Below, one piece after another: positions 9,074-17,681 of a stretch of 64,000 bases of DNA. Every line of letters begins with the position of its first letter. Within the stretch, counting starts at the first letter, position 1. The notes beneath the pieces were generated by a model. The model was not told the DNA's origin and did no database searches. It saw nothing but the letters and a program-made list of their open reading frames with translations. Both the position numbers and the translations under genes were made by a program. This DNA is from Superficieibacter sp. HKU1 (lineage in GTDB: Bacteria; Pseudomonadota; Gammaproteobacteria; Enterobacterales; Enterobacteriaceae), in contig NZ_CP119754.1 in the NCBI RefSeq assembly GCF_029319185.1, forward strand, positions 2,666,001 to 2,730,000. Reading direction: 5' to 3'.

Positions 9074-9964
9074 ATGAATATGCTGGAAAAAATTCAGTCT
9101 CAACTGGAACACCTTAGCAAATCCGAGCGTAAAGTGGCGGAAGTTATTCTTACCGCCCCTGCACAGGCCATCCATTCCAGCATCGCGGCGCTTGCGGTGG
9201 AAGCCGGCGTCAGCGAGCCGACCGTCAACCGCTTCTGCCGCAGCATGGATACCCGCGGCTTTCCCGATTTTAAATTGCACCTTGCGCAAAGCCTTGCCAA
9301 CGGGACGCCCTATGTGAATCGCAATGTGGATGAAGACGACAGCGTCGAGTCCTATACCGGGAAAATATTTGAATCAGCCATGGCCAGCCTCGATCATGTG
9401 CGTCAGTCTCTGGACATGGCCGCCGTCAACCGCGCCGTCGATCTACTGACCCAGGCCAAAAAAATTGCCTTCTTTGGGCTGGGTTCTTCCGCTGCCGTCG
9501 CCCATGACGCGATGAATAAATTTTTCCGCTTTAACGTCCCGGTCGTTTACACCGACGACATTGTTCTGCAACGCATGAGCTGTATGAATTGTAGCGATGA
9601 TGATGTCGTAGTGTTGATTTCCCACACCGGCCGCACCAAAACGCTGGTCGAACTGGCAGAGCTGGCGCGTGAGAATGACGCCATGGTCATTGCGATTACC
9701 TCGCCAGGTACGCCGCTTGCCCATGAAGCCACGCTGGCTATCACCCTTGATGTACCGGAAGATACCGACATTTATATGCCTATGGTTTCCCGATTAGCGC
9801 AATTGACCGTCATTGACGTGCTGGCTACCGGATTTACCTTGCGTCGGGGGGCAAAATTCAGAGATAACTTGAAGCGTGTCAAAGAAGCGTTAAAAGAATC
9901 GCGTTTTGATAAAGCACTACATACTTATGGGGATCTCCCCAGAAAAACGATAACAAAGCTGTAA
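9074..9964 (+). CDS. hexR: HexR, RpiR-family transcriptional repressor
   Basis: HexR represses central carbon genes such as zwf and edd and releases DNA on binding KDPG. The N-terminal RpiR-type helix-turn-helix spans about residues 1-77 (ALAVEAGVSEPTVNRFCRSMDTRGFPDFK). A sugar-isomerase (SIS) domain follows, with FFGLGSSAAVAHDAMNKF and LISHTGRTKTLVELA contacting the effector. The protein has 296 residues against 289 in E. coli. The last about 16 residues (after KESRFDKA) differ from the E. coli tail. The ATG at 9074 gives MNMLEKIQSQL as in the family. The ribosome site is weak. Confidence 0.95.
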   Translation: MNMLEKIQSQLEHLSKSERKVAEVILTAPAQAIHSSIAALAVEAGVSEPTVNRFCRSMDTRGFPDFKLHLAQSLANGTPYVNRNVDEDDSVESYTGKIFESAMASLDHVRQSLDMAAVNRAVDLLTQAKKIAFFGLGSSAAVAHDAMNKFFRFNVPVVYTDDIVLQRMSCMNCSDDDVVVLISHTGRTKTLVELAELARENDAMVIAITSPGTPLAHEATLAITLDVPEDTDIYMPMVSRLAQLTVIDVLATGFTLRRGAKFRDNLKRVKEALKESRFDKALHTYGDLPRKTITKL

Positions 9965-10069
9965 CTTATTGCGTCATTCGGTTAAGTTCTTGCAGTGTTG
10001 TTTTAACGCAGAACCGCCGAATTCCTGTTCAGGCAACACCACAAATTGATTCAGTCAACGGAGTATTAC

Positions 10070-11512
10070 ATGTCCAGAAGGCTTCGCAGAACCAAAATTG
10101 TTACCACGTTAGGCCCGGCAACCGATCGCGATAATAACCTCGAAAAAGTTATTGCCGCCGGTGCTAACGTTGTGCGGATGAATTTCTCGCACGGCACCCC
10201 GGAAGACCATAAATTACGTGCCGATAAAGTTCGTGAAATTGCCGCTAAACTCGGTCGCCATGTGGCGATCCTCGGCGATTTGCAGGGCCCTAAAATTCGC
10301 GTATCAACCTTTAAAGAGGGAAAAGTGTTCCTCAATATCGGGGATAAATTCCTGCTGGATGCCAATCTGGGTAAAGGTGAAGGCGATAAAGAAAAAGTCG
10401 GTATCGATTATAAAGGATTGCCTTCCGACGTGGTGCCGGGTGACATTCTGCTGCTCGACGATGGCCGCGTGCAACTGAAGGTGCTGGAAGTTCAGGGGCT
10501 GAAAGTCTTCACCGAAGTGACCGTGGGTGGCCCACTGTCCAATAACAAAGGCATCAACAAACTGGGTGGTGGCCTTTCCGCTGAAGCGCTGACCGAAAAA
10601 GATAAAGCAGACATCGTTACCGCGGCGCAGATTGGCGTGGATTATCTGGCCGTCTCCTTCCCGCGCTGCGGCGAAGATCTGAACTATGCCCGCCGTCTGG
10701 CACGCGATGCCGGCTGCGATGCAAAAATCGTCTCCAAAGTAGAACGTGCGGAAGCCGTGGCAACTCAGGACGCAATGGATGACATTATTCTCGCCTCCGA
10801 CGTAGTGATGGTTGCGCGTGGCGATCTGGGCGTGGAAATCGGCGACCCGGAACTGGTGGGTATCCAGAAAGCGCTTATCCGTCGTGCCCGTCAGTTGAAC
10901 CGTGCGGTGATCACCGCGACGCAGATGATGGAGTCGATGATCACCAACCCGATGCCGACCCGTGCGGAAGTGATGGACGTGGCAAACGCCGTGCTGGATG
11001 GCACCGATGCCGTGATGCTGTCTGCAGAAACCGCTGCCGGGCAGTATCCATCAGAAACCGTCGCCGCGATGGCGCGAGTCTGTCTGGGCGCAGAAAAAAT
11101 TCCGAGCATCAACGTTTCCAAACACCGCCTCGATATTGAATTCGATAACGTAGAAGAAGCGATTGCGATGTCGGCAATGTATGCGGCTAACCACACCAAA
11201 GGCGTGTCGGCGATTATCACCATGACCGAATCGGGCCGCACCGCGCTGATGACCTCGCGTATCAGTTCCGGCCTGCCGATCTTTGCCATGTCCCGCCATG
11301 AACGCACGCTGAACCTGACCGCGCTATACCGTGGCGTGACGCCGGTCTATTTTGACAGCGCCAATGACGGCGTGGTCGCCGCGACCGACGCGGTTAATCT
11401 GCTGCGCGATAAAGGTTATCTGGTGTCGGGCGATCTGGTGATCGTGACCCAGGGCGATGTAATGAGCACCATTGGTACGACGAATACGACGCGTATTTTG
11501 ACGGTGCAGTAA
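10070..11512 (+). CDS. pykA: pyruvate kinase II
   Basis: PykA converts phosphoenolpyruvate and ADP to pyruvate and ATP at the end of glycolysis. The AMP-activated isoenzyme of E. coli also has 480 residues. The start at 10070 (MSRRLRRTKIVTTLGPATD) has CGGAG seven bases upstream, and an upstream in-frame start would add eight residues unsupported in the family. The catalytic lysine signature reads IVSKVERAEAV, followed by MVARGDLGVEIG and the ITATQMMESMI block. The gene lies 105 bp after hexR in the same orientation and may share some transcription with it. Confidence 0.97.
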   Translation: MSRRLRRTKIVTTLGPATDRDNNLEKVIAAGANVVRMNFSHGTPEDHKLRADKVREIAAKLGRHVAILGDLQGPKIRVSTFKEGKVFLNIGDKFLLDANLGKGEGDKEKVGIDYKGLPSDVVPGDILLLDDGRVQLKVLEVQGLKVFTEVTVGGPLSNNKGINKLGGGLSAEALTEKDKADIVTAAQIGVDYLAVSFPRCGEDLNYARRLARDAGCDAKIVSKVERAEAVATQDAMDDIILASDVVMVARGDLGVEIGDPELVGIQKALIRRARQLNRAVITATQMMESMITNPMPTRAEVMDVANAVLDGTDAVMLSAETAAGQYPSETVAAMARVCLGAEKIPSINVSKHRLDIEFDNVEEAIAMSAMYAANHTKGVSAIITMTESGRTALMTSRISSGLPIFAMSRHERTLNLTALYRGVTPVYFDSANDGVVAATDAVNLLRDKGYLVSGDLVIVTQGDVMSTIGTTNTTRILTVQ

Positions 11513-11530
11513 GCAACGTTAGTTGATTCT

Positions 11531-11557
11531 GACCCGGTGGGATTACGCCGGGTCTTT
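11531..11557 (+). terminator. terminator of pykA
   Basis: A 7-bp perfect stem GACCCGG/CCGGGTC (11531-11537 with 11548-11554) is followed by TTT. The T tract is short, so a second hairpin just downstream may help. Confidence 0.65.
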
Positions 11558-11562
11558 CCCAT

Positions 11563-11591
11563 AAAAAAGGGCCTCATCAGAGACCCTTTTT
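11563..11591. terminator. bidirectional terminator between pykA and lpxM
   Basis: A-run, hairpin and T-run are symmetric (stem GGG-x-CTC with GAG-x-CCC, loop ATCA), so the element can end transcripts from both convergent genes. It abuts the lpxM stop codon. Confidence 0.8.
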
Positions 11592-12566
11592 CTATTTCTT
11601 CTTCGGATACAACTCCCGCCGCCGGTACGGCTCGGTCTCGCCAGGTTTACGCGTCTTCAGCAGTTTTAAAAGCCAGGTATATTGCTCCGGATTTGGCCCT
11701 ACCAGCTTTTCCACCTCTTCATTCATGCGCCGGGCAATAGTGCAATCGTCGGCGGTCAACAGGTCGTCCATCGGCGGGCGAACGTGAACGGTGAGGCAGT
11801 GCGTTTTACTGTCGTAGACCGGGAACAGCGGCACGACGCGCGCCTTACACACTTTCATCAGACGGCCCACGGCGGGCAACGTTGCTTTATAGGTACCGAA
11901 GAAATCGACGAATTCGCTCTGTTCAGGGCCGTGATCCTGATCGGGCAGATAATATCCCCAGTAGCCCTGGCGTACAGACTGAATAAAGGGTTTGATACCG
12001 TCGTTACGCGGATGTAAGCGGCCACCAAAACGTTGCCGGACCTTATTCCAGACATAATCAAAGACGGGATTTCCCTGATTATGAAACATGGCTGCAACCT
12101 GTTGCCCTTGCGATGCCATCAGCATCGCCGGAATATCCACGCCCCAGCCGTGCGGTACCAGTAAAATAACTTTTTCATTGTTGAGCCGCATCTCATCAAT
12201 GATTTCCTTCCCCTGCCAGAGAATACGATCCTGCACCTTTTTTGCTTTACGCAATGCCAGCTCAGCCATAAGGACCATTGCCTGCGGCGCGGTCGCGTAC
12301 ATATCGTCAATAATCGCTTCACGCTGCTGTTCGCTCTTTTCAGGAAAGCAATAAAGCAGATTAATCTGCGCACGGCGGCGGGCGCTCTTACCCAGCCTTC
12401 CTGCCAGACGTCCCAGCTTGCCTAAAAGCGGATCGCGAAAGGCCGGAGGGGTCAGGGCGATACCTGCAAAGGCAAAAATGCCCAGCCATGCCCCCCAGTA
12501 ACGCGGGTGCAAAAAGCGTTTCTCATAGGTTGGAATAAATTCACTATTGTTTTTCTTAGGTTCCAT
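11592..12566 (-). CDS. lpxM: lipid A myristoyltransferase LpxM (MsbB)
   Basis: LpxM adds the last acyl chain, usually myristate, to Kdo2-lipid A at the inner membrane. The protein has 324 residues (323 in E. coli). An N-terminal hydrophobic anchor at about residues 23-42 is followed by the lysophospholipid-acyltransferase domain. The catalytic H-x4-D motif reads HGWGVD. The block PDQDHGPEQSEFVDFFG is conserved in late acyltransferases. The gene lies 117 bp downstream of mepM and behind its terminator, so it probably has its own promoter. Confidence 0.96.
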   Translation of the reverse strand: MEPKKNNSEFIPTYEKRFLHPRYWGAWLGIFAFAGIALTPPAFRDPLLGKLGRLAGRLGKSARRRAQINLLYCFPEKSEQQREAIIDDMYATAPQAMVLMAELALRKAKKVQDRILWQGKEIIDEMRLNNEKVILLVPHGWGVDIPAMLMASQGQQVAAMFHNQGNPVFDYVWNKVRQRFGGRLHPRNDGIKPFIQSVRQGYWGYYLPDQDHGPEQSEFVDFFGTYKATLPAVGRLMKVCKARVVPLFPVYDSKTHCLTVHVRPPMDDLLTADDCTIARRMNEEVEKLVGPNPEQYTWLLKLLKTRKPGETEPYRRRELYPKKK

Positions 12567-12633
12567 GCACGTTCCGGTCTGAGAAGTGACGTCAGAAATA
12601 ATGTCTTAGTGTAGCGAGGCTGTGGGTGACGCA

Positions 12634-12670
12634 CAAAAGAAAAAGCCGGTGCGCTGAGGTCACCGGCTTT
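12634..12670 (-). terminator. terminator of mepM
   Basis: A 10-bp perfect stem AAAGCCGGTG/CACCGGCTTT (12642-12651 with 12661-12670) is followed on the minus strand by TTTTTCTTTT. Confidence 0.85.
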
Positions 12671-12683
12671 ATATGACTGCTTT

Positions 12684-14003
12684 TTAATCAAAACGCAGTT
12701 GTGGCATCACCTCTTTAACCTGCGCCAGATAATCAGTACGATCTTTGCCGGTCAGGCCCTCGGTGCGCGGCAGCTTCGCCGTCAACGGATTCACCGCCTG
12801 CTGGTTGATCCATACTTCATAGTGCAGGTGTGGACCGGTAGAGCGTCCGGTATTGCCGGAGAGGGCTACGCGATCGCCACGTTTAACTTTTTGCCCCGGT
12901 TTAACCAGCAGTTTACGCAGGTGCATATAGCGGGTGGTATAGGTACGGCCATGGCGGATCGCCACATAATACCCTGCCGCCCCGCTGCGTTTTGCCACCA
13001 CGACCTCACCGTCACCGACGGCGAGCACTGGTGTTCCCTGCGGCATCGCAAAATCGACGCCACGATGCGGAGCAATGCGCCCCGTCACCGGGTTCAGGCG
13101 ACGCGGATTAAAGTTGGAAGACACGCGGAACTGACGTGACGTCGGGAAGCGCAGGAAGCCCTTCGCAAGCCCGGTACCGGTACGGTCATAGAACTTACCG
13201 TCTTCTGCGCGGAAAGCGTAATAATCTTTACCATCAAGGCTCAAACGGACGCCAAGAAGCTGGCTTTGTTCGGCTTTCCCGTCCAGCATTTCACGCGACA
13301 TCAGAACGGCAAACTTATCGCCTTTCTTCATTTTGCGGAAATCCATCTGCCACTGCATCGCTTTCACTACCGAACTAACTTCGGCACTGCTCAGCCCTGC
13401 GGCCTTCGCGCTGGCAATAAAACCTGATCCAACGGTTCCTTTCAGGCTACTGTTAACCCAGTCGCCCTGCTGCAGCTCGCTGCTCATTTTAAAACCGTTG
13501 GCGGTACGATCGTACGTGCGGGTTTCGCGGCGGGACATTTCCCAGGTCAGACGTTGTAAATCGCCGTCAGCCGTCAGCGTCCAGGAAAGCTGTTGACCGA
13601 TTTTTAAATTACGCAGCTCTTTATCAGATGCGGCAAGCTGAGTGATATCTCCCATATCAATACCGTACTGATTTAACACGCTGCTCAGGGTATCGCCGGT
13701 TGAAACCACGTATTCATGTACGCCGGATTCGTTACCGATTTTGTCATCCAGCTCATCCTGCGGGATGGCTTCATCTTCCTGCGGTGCCTGATCGATAGGT
13801 TCACTGGCTTCGGGAAGCAGCGACCTGACCTCATTTTTCTCCAGCTCGATAACTTTAACAATCGGCGCGGACTGAGGATGGTAGACGTAGGGTCGCCAGA
13901 CGGCGACCGCTAATGTGAGAACAGTAAGCGACCCCAGCATGACGCGATGAGGTCGGGGCAGATTATTAAATGCCAGGGCGACAGAGCGGGCTATCTGTTG
14001 CAC
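12684..14003 (-). CDS. mepM: murein DD-endopeptidase MepM
   Basis: MepM cuts D-Ala-mDAP cross-links in peptidoglycan so that new strands can be inserted. The 439-residue protein (440 in E. coli) has an N-terminal membrane anchor (about residues 22-38), a LysM-type domain beginning EYVVSTGDTLSSVLNQYG, and a C-terminal M23 (LytM) domain. Zinc ligands are visible in HRGVDF and HLHYE. The start codon is only 15 bp downstream of the znuA stop codon, so the two genes are probably cotranscribed. That would put this zinc enzyme under the Zur-controlled promoter. Confidence 0.96.
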   Translation of the reverse strand: MQQIARSVALAFNNLPRPHRVMLGSLTVLTLAVAVWRPYVYHPQSAPIVKVIELEKNEVRSLLPEASEPIDQAPQEDEAIPQDELDDKIGNESGVHEYVVSTGDTLSSVLNQYGIDMGDITQLAASDKELRNLKIGQQLSWTLTADGDLQRLTWEMSRRETRTYDRTANGFKMSSELQQGDWVNSSLKGTVGSGFIASAKAAGLSSAEVSSVVKAMQWQMDFRKMKKGDKFAVLMSREMLDGKAEQSQLLGVRLSLDGKDYYAFRAEDGKFYDRTGTGLAKGFLRFPTSRQFRVSSNFNPRRLNPVTGRIAPHRGVDFAMPQGTPVLAVGDGEVVVAKRSGAAGYYVAIRHGRTYTTRYMHLRKLLVKPGQKVKRGDRVALSGNTGRSTGPHLHYEVWINQQAVNPLTAKLPRTEGLTGKDRTDYLAQVKEVMPQLRFD

Positions 14004-14018
14004 GTATTCACTTCCTCG

Positions 14019-14963
14019 TTAATCTCCTTTCAGGCAGCTCGCATACTGATTCGCAAGCTGGGTCAGGAACTGGCTATAGCTCTCTTTACCCAACTTGATA
14101 CTGGTGCCAAGAGGATCCAGCGTTCCCATTCGAACGGAGGTGCCTCTGGCGACCGCTTCAACGACCGCTGGCCTGAACTGTGGCTCAGCAAAAACGCAGG
14201 TTGCTTTTTGCTCAACCAACTGTGTTCTGATTTCATGTAAACGCTGAGCACCGGGTTGAATTTCGGGATTCACGGTAAAATGGCCAAGCGGGGTCAGCCC
14301 ATAATGTTTTTCGTAATAGCCATAGGCATCATGGAATACGAAATAACCTTTACCCTTCAACGGTGCCAGCTCAGTACCCACCTGCTTATCGGTAGCGGCG
14401 AGTTGCGCCTCGAATGCCTGCAGGTTGGCGTCAAGTTTGGCTCGACTTTGCGGCATAAGTTCCACTAATTTTTCATGGATTGCAACCGCACTGGCCTGGG
14501 CGATCTCCGGGGACAACCATAGATGCATGTTATAATCCCCGTGATGGTGATGATGGTCACTGTTTTCACCATCATCATGATCGTGATCGTGCTCATCGCC
14601 ATCATCGTCTGACCCTTTTTGCAGCAGCGGTTTCACCTTTGCCAGCTCAGCAATAGTGACTTTTTTTGCCTCCGGCGTACCCTTAACGGATTTGGTCATG
14701 AACGCTTCCATATCCGGCCCAATCCAGACCACTAAGTCTGCGTTTTGTAAGCGTTTTACATCGGAAGGACGCAGAGAATAGTCATGCTCGGAAGCACCAT
14801 CCGGCAGTAAAACTTGCGTGTCTGTTACGCCGTCAGCAATGGCTGAAGCAATGAAACCCAGTGGTTTGATCGAAGCGACTACCGCAGCATCCGCACGCTG
14901 TGCTGCGCTACCCCAAAGTGCTACGGATAAAGCAGCGAAAAGAAACGTATTTTTATGTAACAT
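14019..14963 (-). CDS. znuA: high-affinity zinc ABC transporter, periplasmic binding protein
   Basis: ZnuA captures zinc in the periplasm and hands it to ZnuB. The chosen ATG at 14961-14963 gives 314 residues beginning MLHKNTFLFAALSVALWGSA, a signal peptide matching E. coli ZnuA. An open frame extends 28 codons further upstream across the Zur box and is rejected. A zinc ligand lies in DGASEHDYSLRPSD. A long Asp/His/Glu loop follows at about residues 116-141, with five consecutive histidines, typical of zinc-binding ZnuA. A conserved Cys pair (KATCVF and QYASCL) is present near the C-terminus. Confidence 0.95.
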   Translation of the reverse strand: MLHKNTFLFAALSVALWGSAAQRADAAVVASIKPLGFIASAIADGVTDTQVLLPDGASEHDYSLRPSDVKRLQNADLVVWIGPDMEAFMTKSVKGTPEAKKVTIAELAKVKPLLQKGSDDDGDEHDHDHDDGENSDHHHHHGDYNMHLWLSPEIAQASAVAIHEKLVELMPQSRAKLDANLQAFEAQLAATDKQVGTELAPLKGKGYFVFHDAYGYYEKHYGLTPLGHFTVNPEIQPGAQRLHEIRTQLVEQKATCVFAEPQFRPAVVEAVARGTSVRMGTLDPLGTSIKLGKESYSQFLTQLANQYASCLKGD

Positions 14964-14996
14964 AATGCGACTTATAATCATAATGGATAGGTGAAT

Positions 14997-15014
14997 TGTG
15001 ATATTATAACATTC
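14997..15014. promoter_or_regulatory. Zur operator between znuA and znuC
   Basis: TGTGATATTATAACATTCA-type sequence matches the E. coli znu Zur site. It lies in the 77-bp gap between the divergent znuA and znuC starts and can repress both when zinc is sufficient. Confidence 0.85.
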
Positions 15015-15040
15015 ATCATCTTGTGCAACCTTTAATTGAA

Positions 15041-15796
15041 ATGACAAATCTAATCACTCTGGAAAAGGTCTCCCTCTCCTTTGGGCAACGCCGCGTACTG
15101 TCGGATGTCTCACTAGAGTTGAAAAGTGGGAAGATCCTGACGCTGCTTGGCCCTAACGGCGCAGGTAAGTCCACGCTGGTGCGCGTGGTGCTGGGACTGG
15201 TAGCACCTGACAGTGGCGTCATCAAGCGAGACGGCAAGCTGCGTATTGGCTATGTGCCCCAAAAATTACACCTCGATGCTACCCTGCCGCTGACCGTTAA
15301 ACGGTTTATGCGTCTGCGCCCGGGAACCCATCAGGATGATATTTTGCCTGCGCTTAAACGCGTTCAGGCAGCTCATCTTATCGACGCCGCCATGCAAAAA
15401 CTGTCCGGCGGCGAAACACAGCGCGTGTTACTGGCCCGTGCCCTGCTCAATCGCCCTCAACTGCTGGTCCTTGACGAACCCACGCAGGGCGTGGACGTTA
15501 ACGGCCAGGTGGCGCTTTACGATCTTATCGATCAGCTGCGTCGTGAACTGGATTGTGCCGTGCTGATGGTGTCCCACGACCTGCATCTGGTGATGGCAAA
15601 AACCGACGAAGTGCTGTGCCTTAACCAGCATATTTGCTGCTCAGGAACGCCGGAGGTGGTGTCATTACATCCGGAATTCATTTCGATGTTCGGCCAGCGC
15701 GGCGCGGAACAGCTTGGCATCTATCGCCATCATCATAATCACCGCCACGATTTACAGGGCCGTATTGTATTGCGCCGGGGAAACGGACACTCATGA
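15041..15796 (+). CDS. znuC: zinc ABC transporter ATPase
   Basis: ZnuC powers zinc import through ZnuB. The ATPase has a Walker A motif GPNGAGKST, the signature KLSGGETQRVLLARAL and the Walker B block LLVLDEPTQGVD, followed by the switch histidine in MVSHDLHLV. The C-terminus is His-rich (YRHHHNHRHD). The start at 15041 (MTNLITLEKV) gives 251 residues, as in E. coli. Six extra upstream codons in frame are not supported by the family. It overlaps znuB by 4 bp, so translation is coupled. Confidence 0.95.
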   Translation: MTNLITLEKVSLSFGQRRVLSDVSLELKSGKILTLLGPNGAGKSTLVRVVLGLVAPDSGVIKRDGKLRIGYVPQKLHLDATLPLTVKRFMRLRPGTHQDDILPALKRVQAAHLIDAAMQKLSGGETQRVLLARALLNRPQLLVLDEPTQGVDVNGQVALYDLIDQLRRELDCAVLMVSHDLHLVMAKTDEVLCLNQHICCSGTPEVVSLHPEFISMFGQRGAEQLGIYRHHHNHRHDLQGRIVLRRGNGHS

Positions 15797-16578
15797 TTGA
15801 ACTTTTACTGCCCGGCTGGCTGGCCGGAATAATGCTCGCCTGCGCCGCCGGTCCGCTGGGATCGTTCGTGGTCTGGCGGCGAATGTCTTATTTTGGCGAT
15901 ACGCTGGCCCACGCCTCGCTGCTTGGCGTGGCGTTTGGCCTGCTGCTGGATGTGAATCCGTTTTATGCGGTTATTGTGGTGACGCTGTTGCTGGCCGCGG
16001 GGCTGGTGTGGCTGGAAAAACGTCCGCATCTGGCGGTGGATACGCTGCTCGGCATTATGGCCCACAGCGCCCTTTCGCTGGGCCTGGTAGTGGTCAGCCT
16101 GATGTCGAATATCCGTGTCGATTTGATGGCTTATCTTTTTGGCGATCTGCTGGCGGTTACGCCGGAAGATCTGATCGCTATCGCGGTGGGGGTTGCCGTG
16201 GTGCTGGGCATTTTGCTCTGGCAATGGCGCAATCTGCTGTCAATGACCATCAGTCCGGACCTGGCGTTTGTCGACGGGGTGAAGTTACAGCGGGTTAAGC
16301 TGCTGCTGATGCTGGTAACGGCGCTGACCATTGGCGTGGCGATGAAATTCGTCGGTGCGCTGATTATCACCTCACTGCTGATTATTCCGGCGGCGACCGC
16401 GCGTCGATTCGCCCGTACGCCGGAACAAATGGCCGGGGTGGCCGTCGGCGTGGGGATGATAGCCGTGACCGGCGGTTTAACCTTCTCTGCCTTCTACGAT
16501 ACGCCTGCAGGGCCGTCAGTAGTATTGTGCGCCGCATTGCTGTTCGTGTTTAGCATGATGAAGAAAACGGCGCAGTAA
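15793..16578 (+). CDS. znuB: zinc ABC transporter permease
   Basis: ZnuB is the inner-membrane channel of the zinc importer. The 261-residue protein is almost entirely hydrophobic, with about seven or eight membrane segments, and matches the ABC-3 metal permease family (for example PGWLAGIMLACAAGPLGSFVVWRRMSYFGD near the start). Its ATG overlaps the znuC stop codon in ATGA. Confidence 0.96.
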   Translation: MIELLLPGWLAGIMLACAAGPLGSFVVWRRMSYFGDTLAHASLLGVAFGLLLDVNPFYAVIVVTLLLAAGLVWLEKRPHLAVDTLLGIMAHSALSLGLVVVSLMSNIRVDLMAYLFGDLLAVTPEDLIAIAVGVAVVLGILLWQWRNLLSMTISPDLAFVDGVKLQRVKLLLMLVTALTIGVAMKFVGALIITSLLIIPAATARRFARTPEQMAGVAVGVGMIAVTGGLTFSAFYDTPAGPSVVLCAALLFVFSMMKKTAQ

Positions 16579-16590
16579 CCCTTGCCTTCT

Positions 16591-16617
16591 TCCCCGGTGG
16601 CGCTGCGCCTACCGGGG
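16591..16617. repeat. REP-like palindromic unit after znuB
   Basis: CCCCGGT (16592-16598) pairs with ACCGGGG (16611-16617) around GGCGCTGCGCC, the layout of enterobacterial REP (PU) elements. It lies in the convergent znuB-ruvB gap. A T-run follows at 16626-16631, so it may also stop znuB transcripts. Confidence 0.6.
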
Positions 16618-16662
16618 TCACGCTATTTTTTCAGGCTGGACAGGGCACGGTTAAGGCCCACT

Positions 16663-17673
16663 TTACGGCATTTGCGGTGGCGTAATACCGAAGTGATCCC
16701 ACGCCCGCACCGTTGCCATACGGCCGCGCGGCGTGCGCTGTAAAAAACCCTGCTGGATCAAATACGGCTCCAGAACATCTTCGATTGTTTCACGCTCTTC
16801 ACCGATGGCGGCCGCCAGATTATCCAGCCCTACGGGTCCGCCGAAGAATTTGTCCAGCACCGCCAGCAGCAGCTTACGGTCCATATAGTCAAAACCTTCC
16901 GCATCAACGTTCAGCATATCCAGCGCCTGGGCAGCAATCTCCGCCGAAATAGTGCCGTCATGACGTACTTCAGCAAAATCACGAACGCGTCTGAGCAGGC
17001 GGTTGGCTATACGCGGCGTGCCGCGCGCCCGGCGGGCCACTTCCAGCGCGCCCTCTTCGCTCATTTCCAGCCCCATAAACCGCGCACTGCGACCGACGAT
17101 ATATTGCAGATCCGGCACCTGATAAAACTCCAGACGCTGCACAATCCCAAAGCGGTCGCGCAGCGGTGATGTCAACGAACCGGCGCGGGTGGTCGCCCCA
17201 ATCAGCGTAAACGGCGGCAAATCGATTTTAATCGAACGCGCAGCCGGTCCTTCGCCGATCATGATATCAAGCTGATAATCTTCCATCGCCGGATAGAGCA
17301 CTTCCTCCACCACCGGCGACAAACGATGAATTTCATCGATAAACAGCACATCGTGCGGTTCAAGGTTGGTCAACATCGCGGCCAGATCGCCCGCTTTTTC
17401 CAGCACGGGTCCGGAGGTGGTACGCAGGTTAACGCCCATTTCGTTCGCGACAATATTTGCCAGCGTGGTTTTTCCCAGGCCCGGCGGACCAAAAATCAGC
17501 AGATGATCGAGCGCTTCGCTACGCAGCTTCGCCGCCTGGATAAAAATCTCCATTTGCGAACGTACCTGCGGCTGGCCGATATATTCTTCCAGCAATTTAG
17601 GACGAATAGCGCGATCCGCAACGTCTTCAACCAGGGTATTGCCTGCTGAAATCAGGCGATCTGCTTCTATCAT
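16663..17673 (-). CDS. ruvB: Holliday junction branch migration ATPase RuvB
   Basis: RuvB forms hexameric motors that, with RuvA, drive branch migration of Holliday junctions. The 336-residue AAA+ protein has a Walker A motif GPPGLGKTT, a Walker B DEIH and the arginine-containing sensor region GATTRAGSLTSPLRDRFG. A C-terminal winged-helix domain contains RTPRGRMATVRAWDHF. It lies 8 bp downstream of ruvA and is cotranscribed with it under LexA control. Confidence 0.97.
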   Translation of the reverse strand: MIEADRLISAGNTLVEDVADRAIRPKLLEEYIGQPQVRSQMEIFIQAAKLRSEALDHLLIFGPPGLGKTTLANIVANEMGVNLRTTSGPVLEKAGDLAAMLTNLEPHDVLFIDEIHRLSPVVEEVLYPAMEDYQLDIMIGEGPAARSIKIDLPPFTLIGATTRAGSLTSPLRDRFGIVQRLEFYQVPDLQYIVGRSARFMGLEMSEEGALEVARRARGTPRIANRLLRRVRDFAEVRHDGTISAEIAAQALDMLNVDAEGFDYMDRKLLLAVLDKFFGGPVGLDNLAAAIGEERETIEDVLEPYLIQQGFLQRTPRGRMATVRAWDHFGITPPQMP

Positions 17674-17681
17674 TGTTTACC

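Noticed and set aside
14540..14620. Asp/His codon repeats in znuA as a microsatellite or CRISPR-like repeat
   Set aside because: They encode the known histidine-rich zinc loop of ZnuA.
14019..15047. ZnuA extended by 28 codons upstream
   Set aside because: It would run across the Zur operator and into znuC, and the signal peptide starts at 14963.
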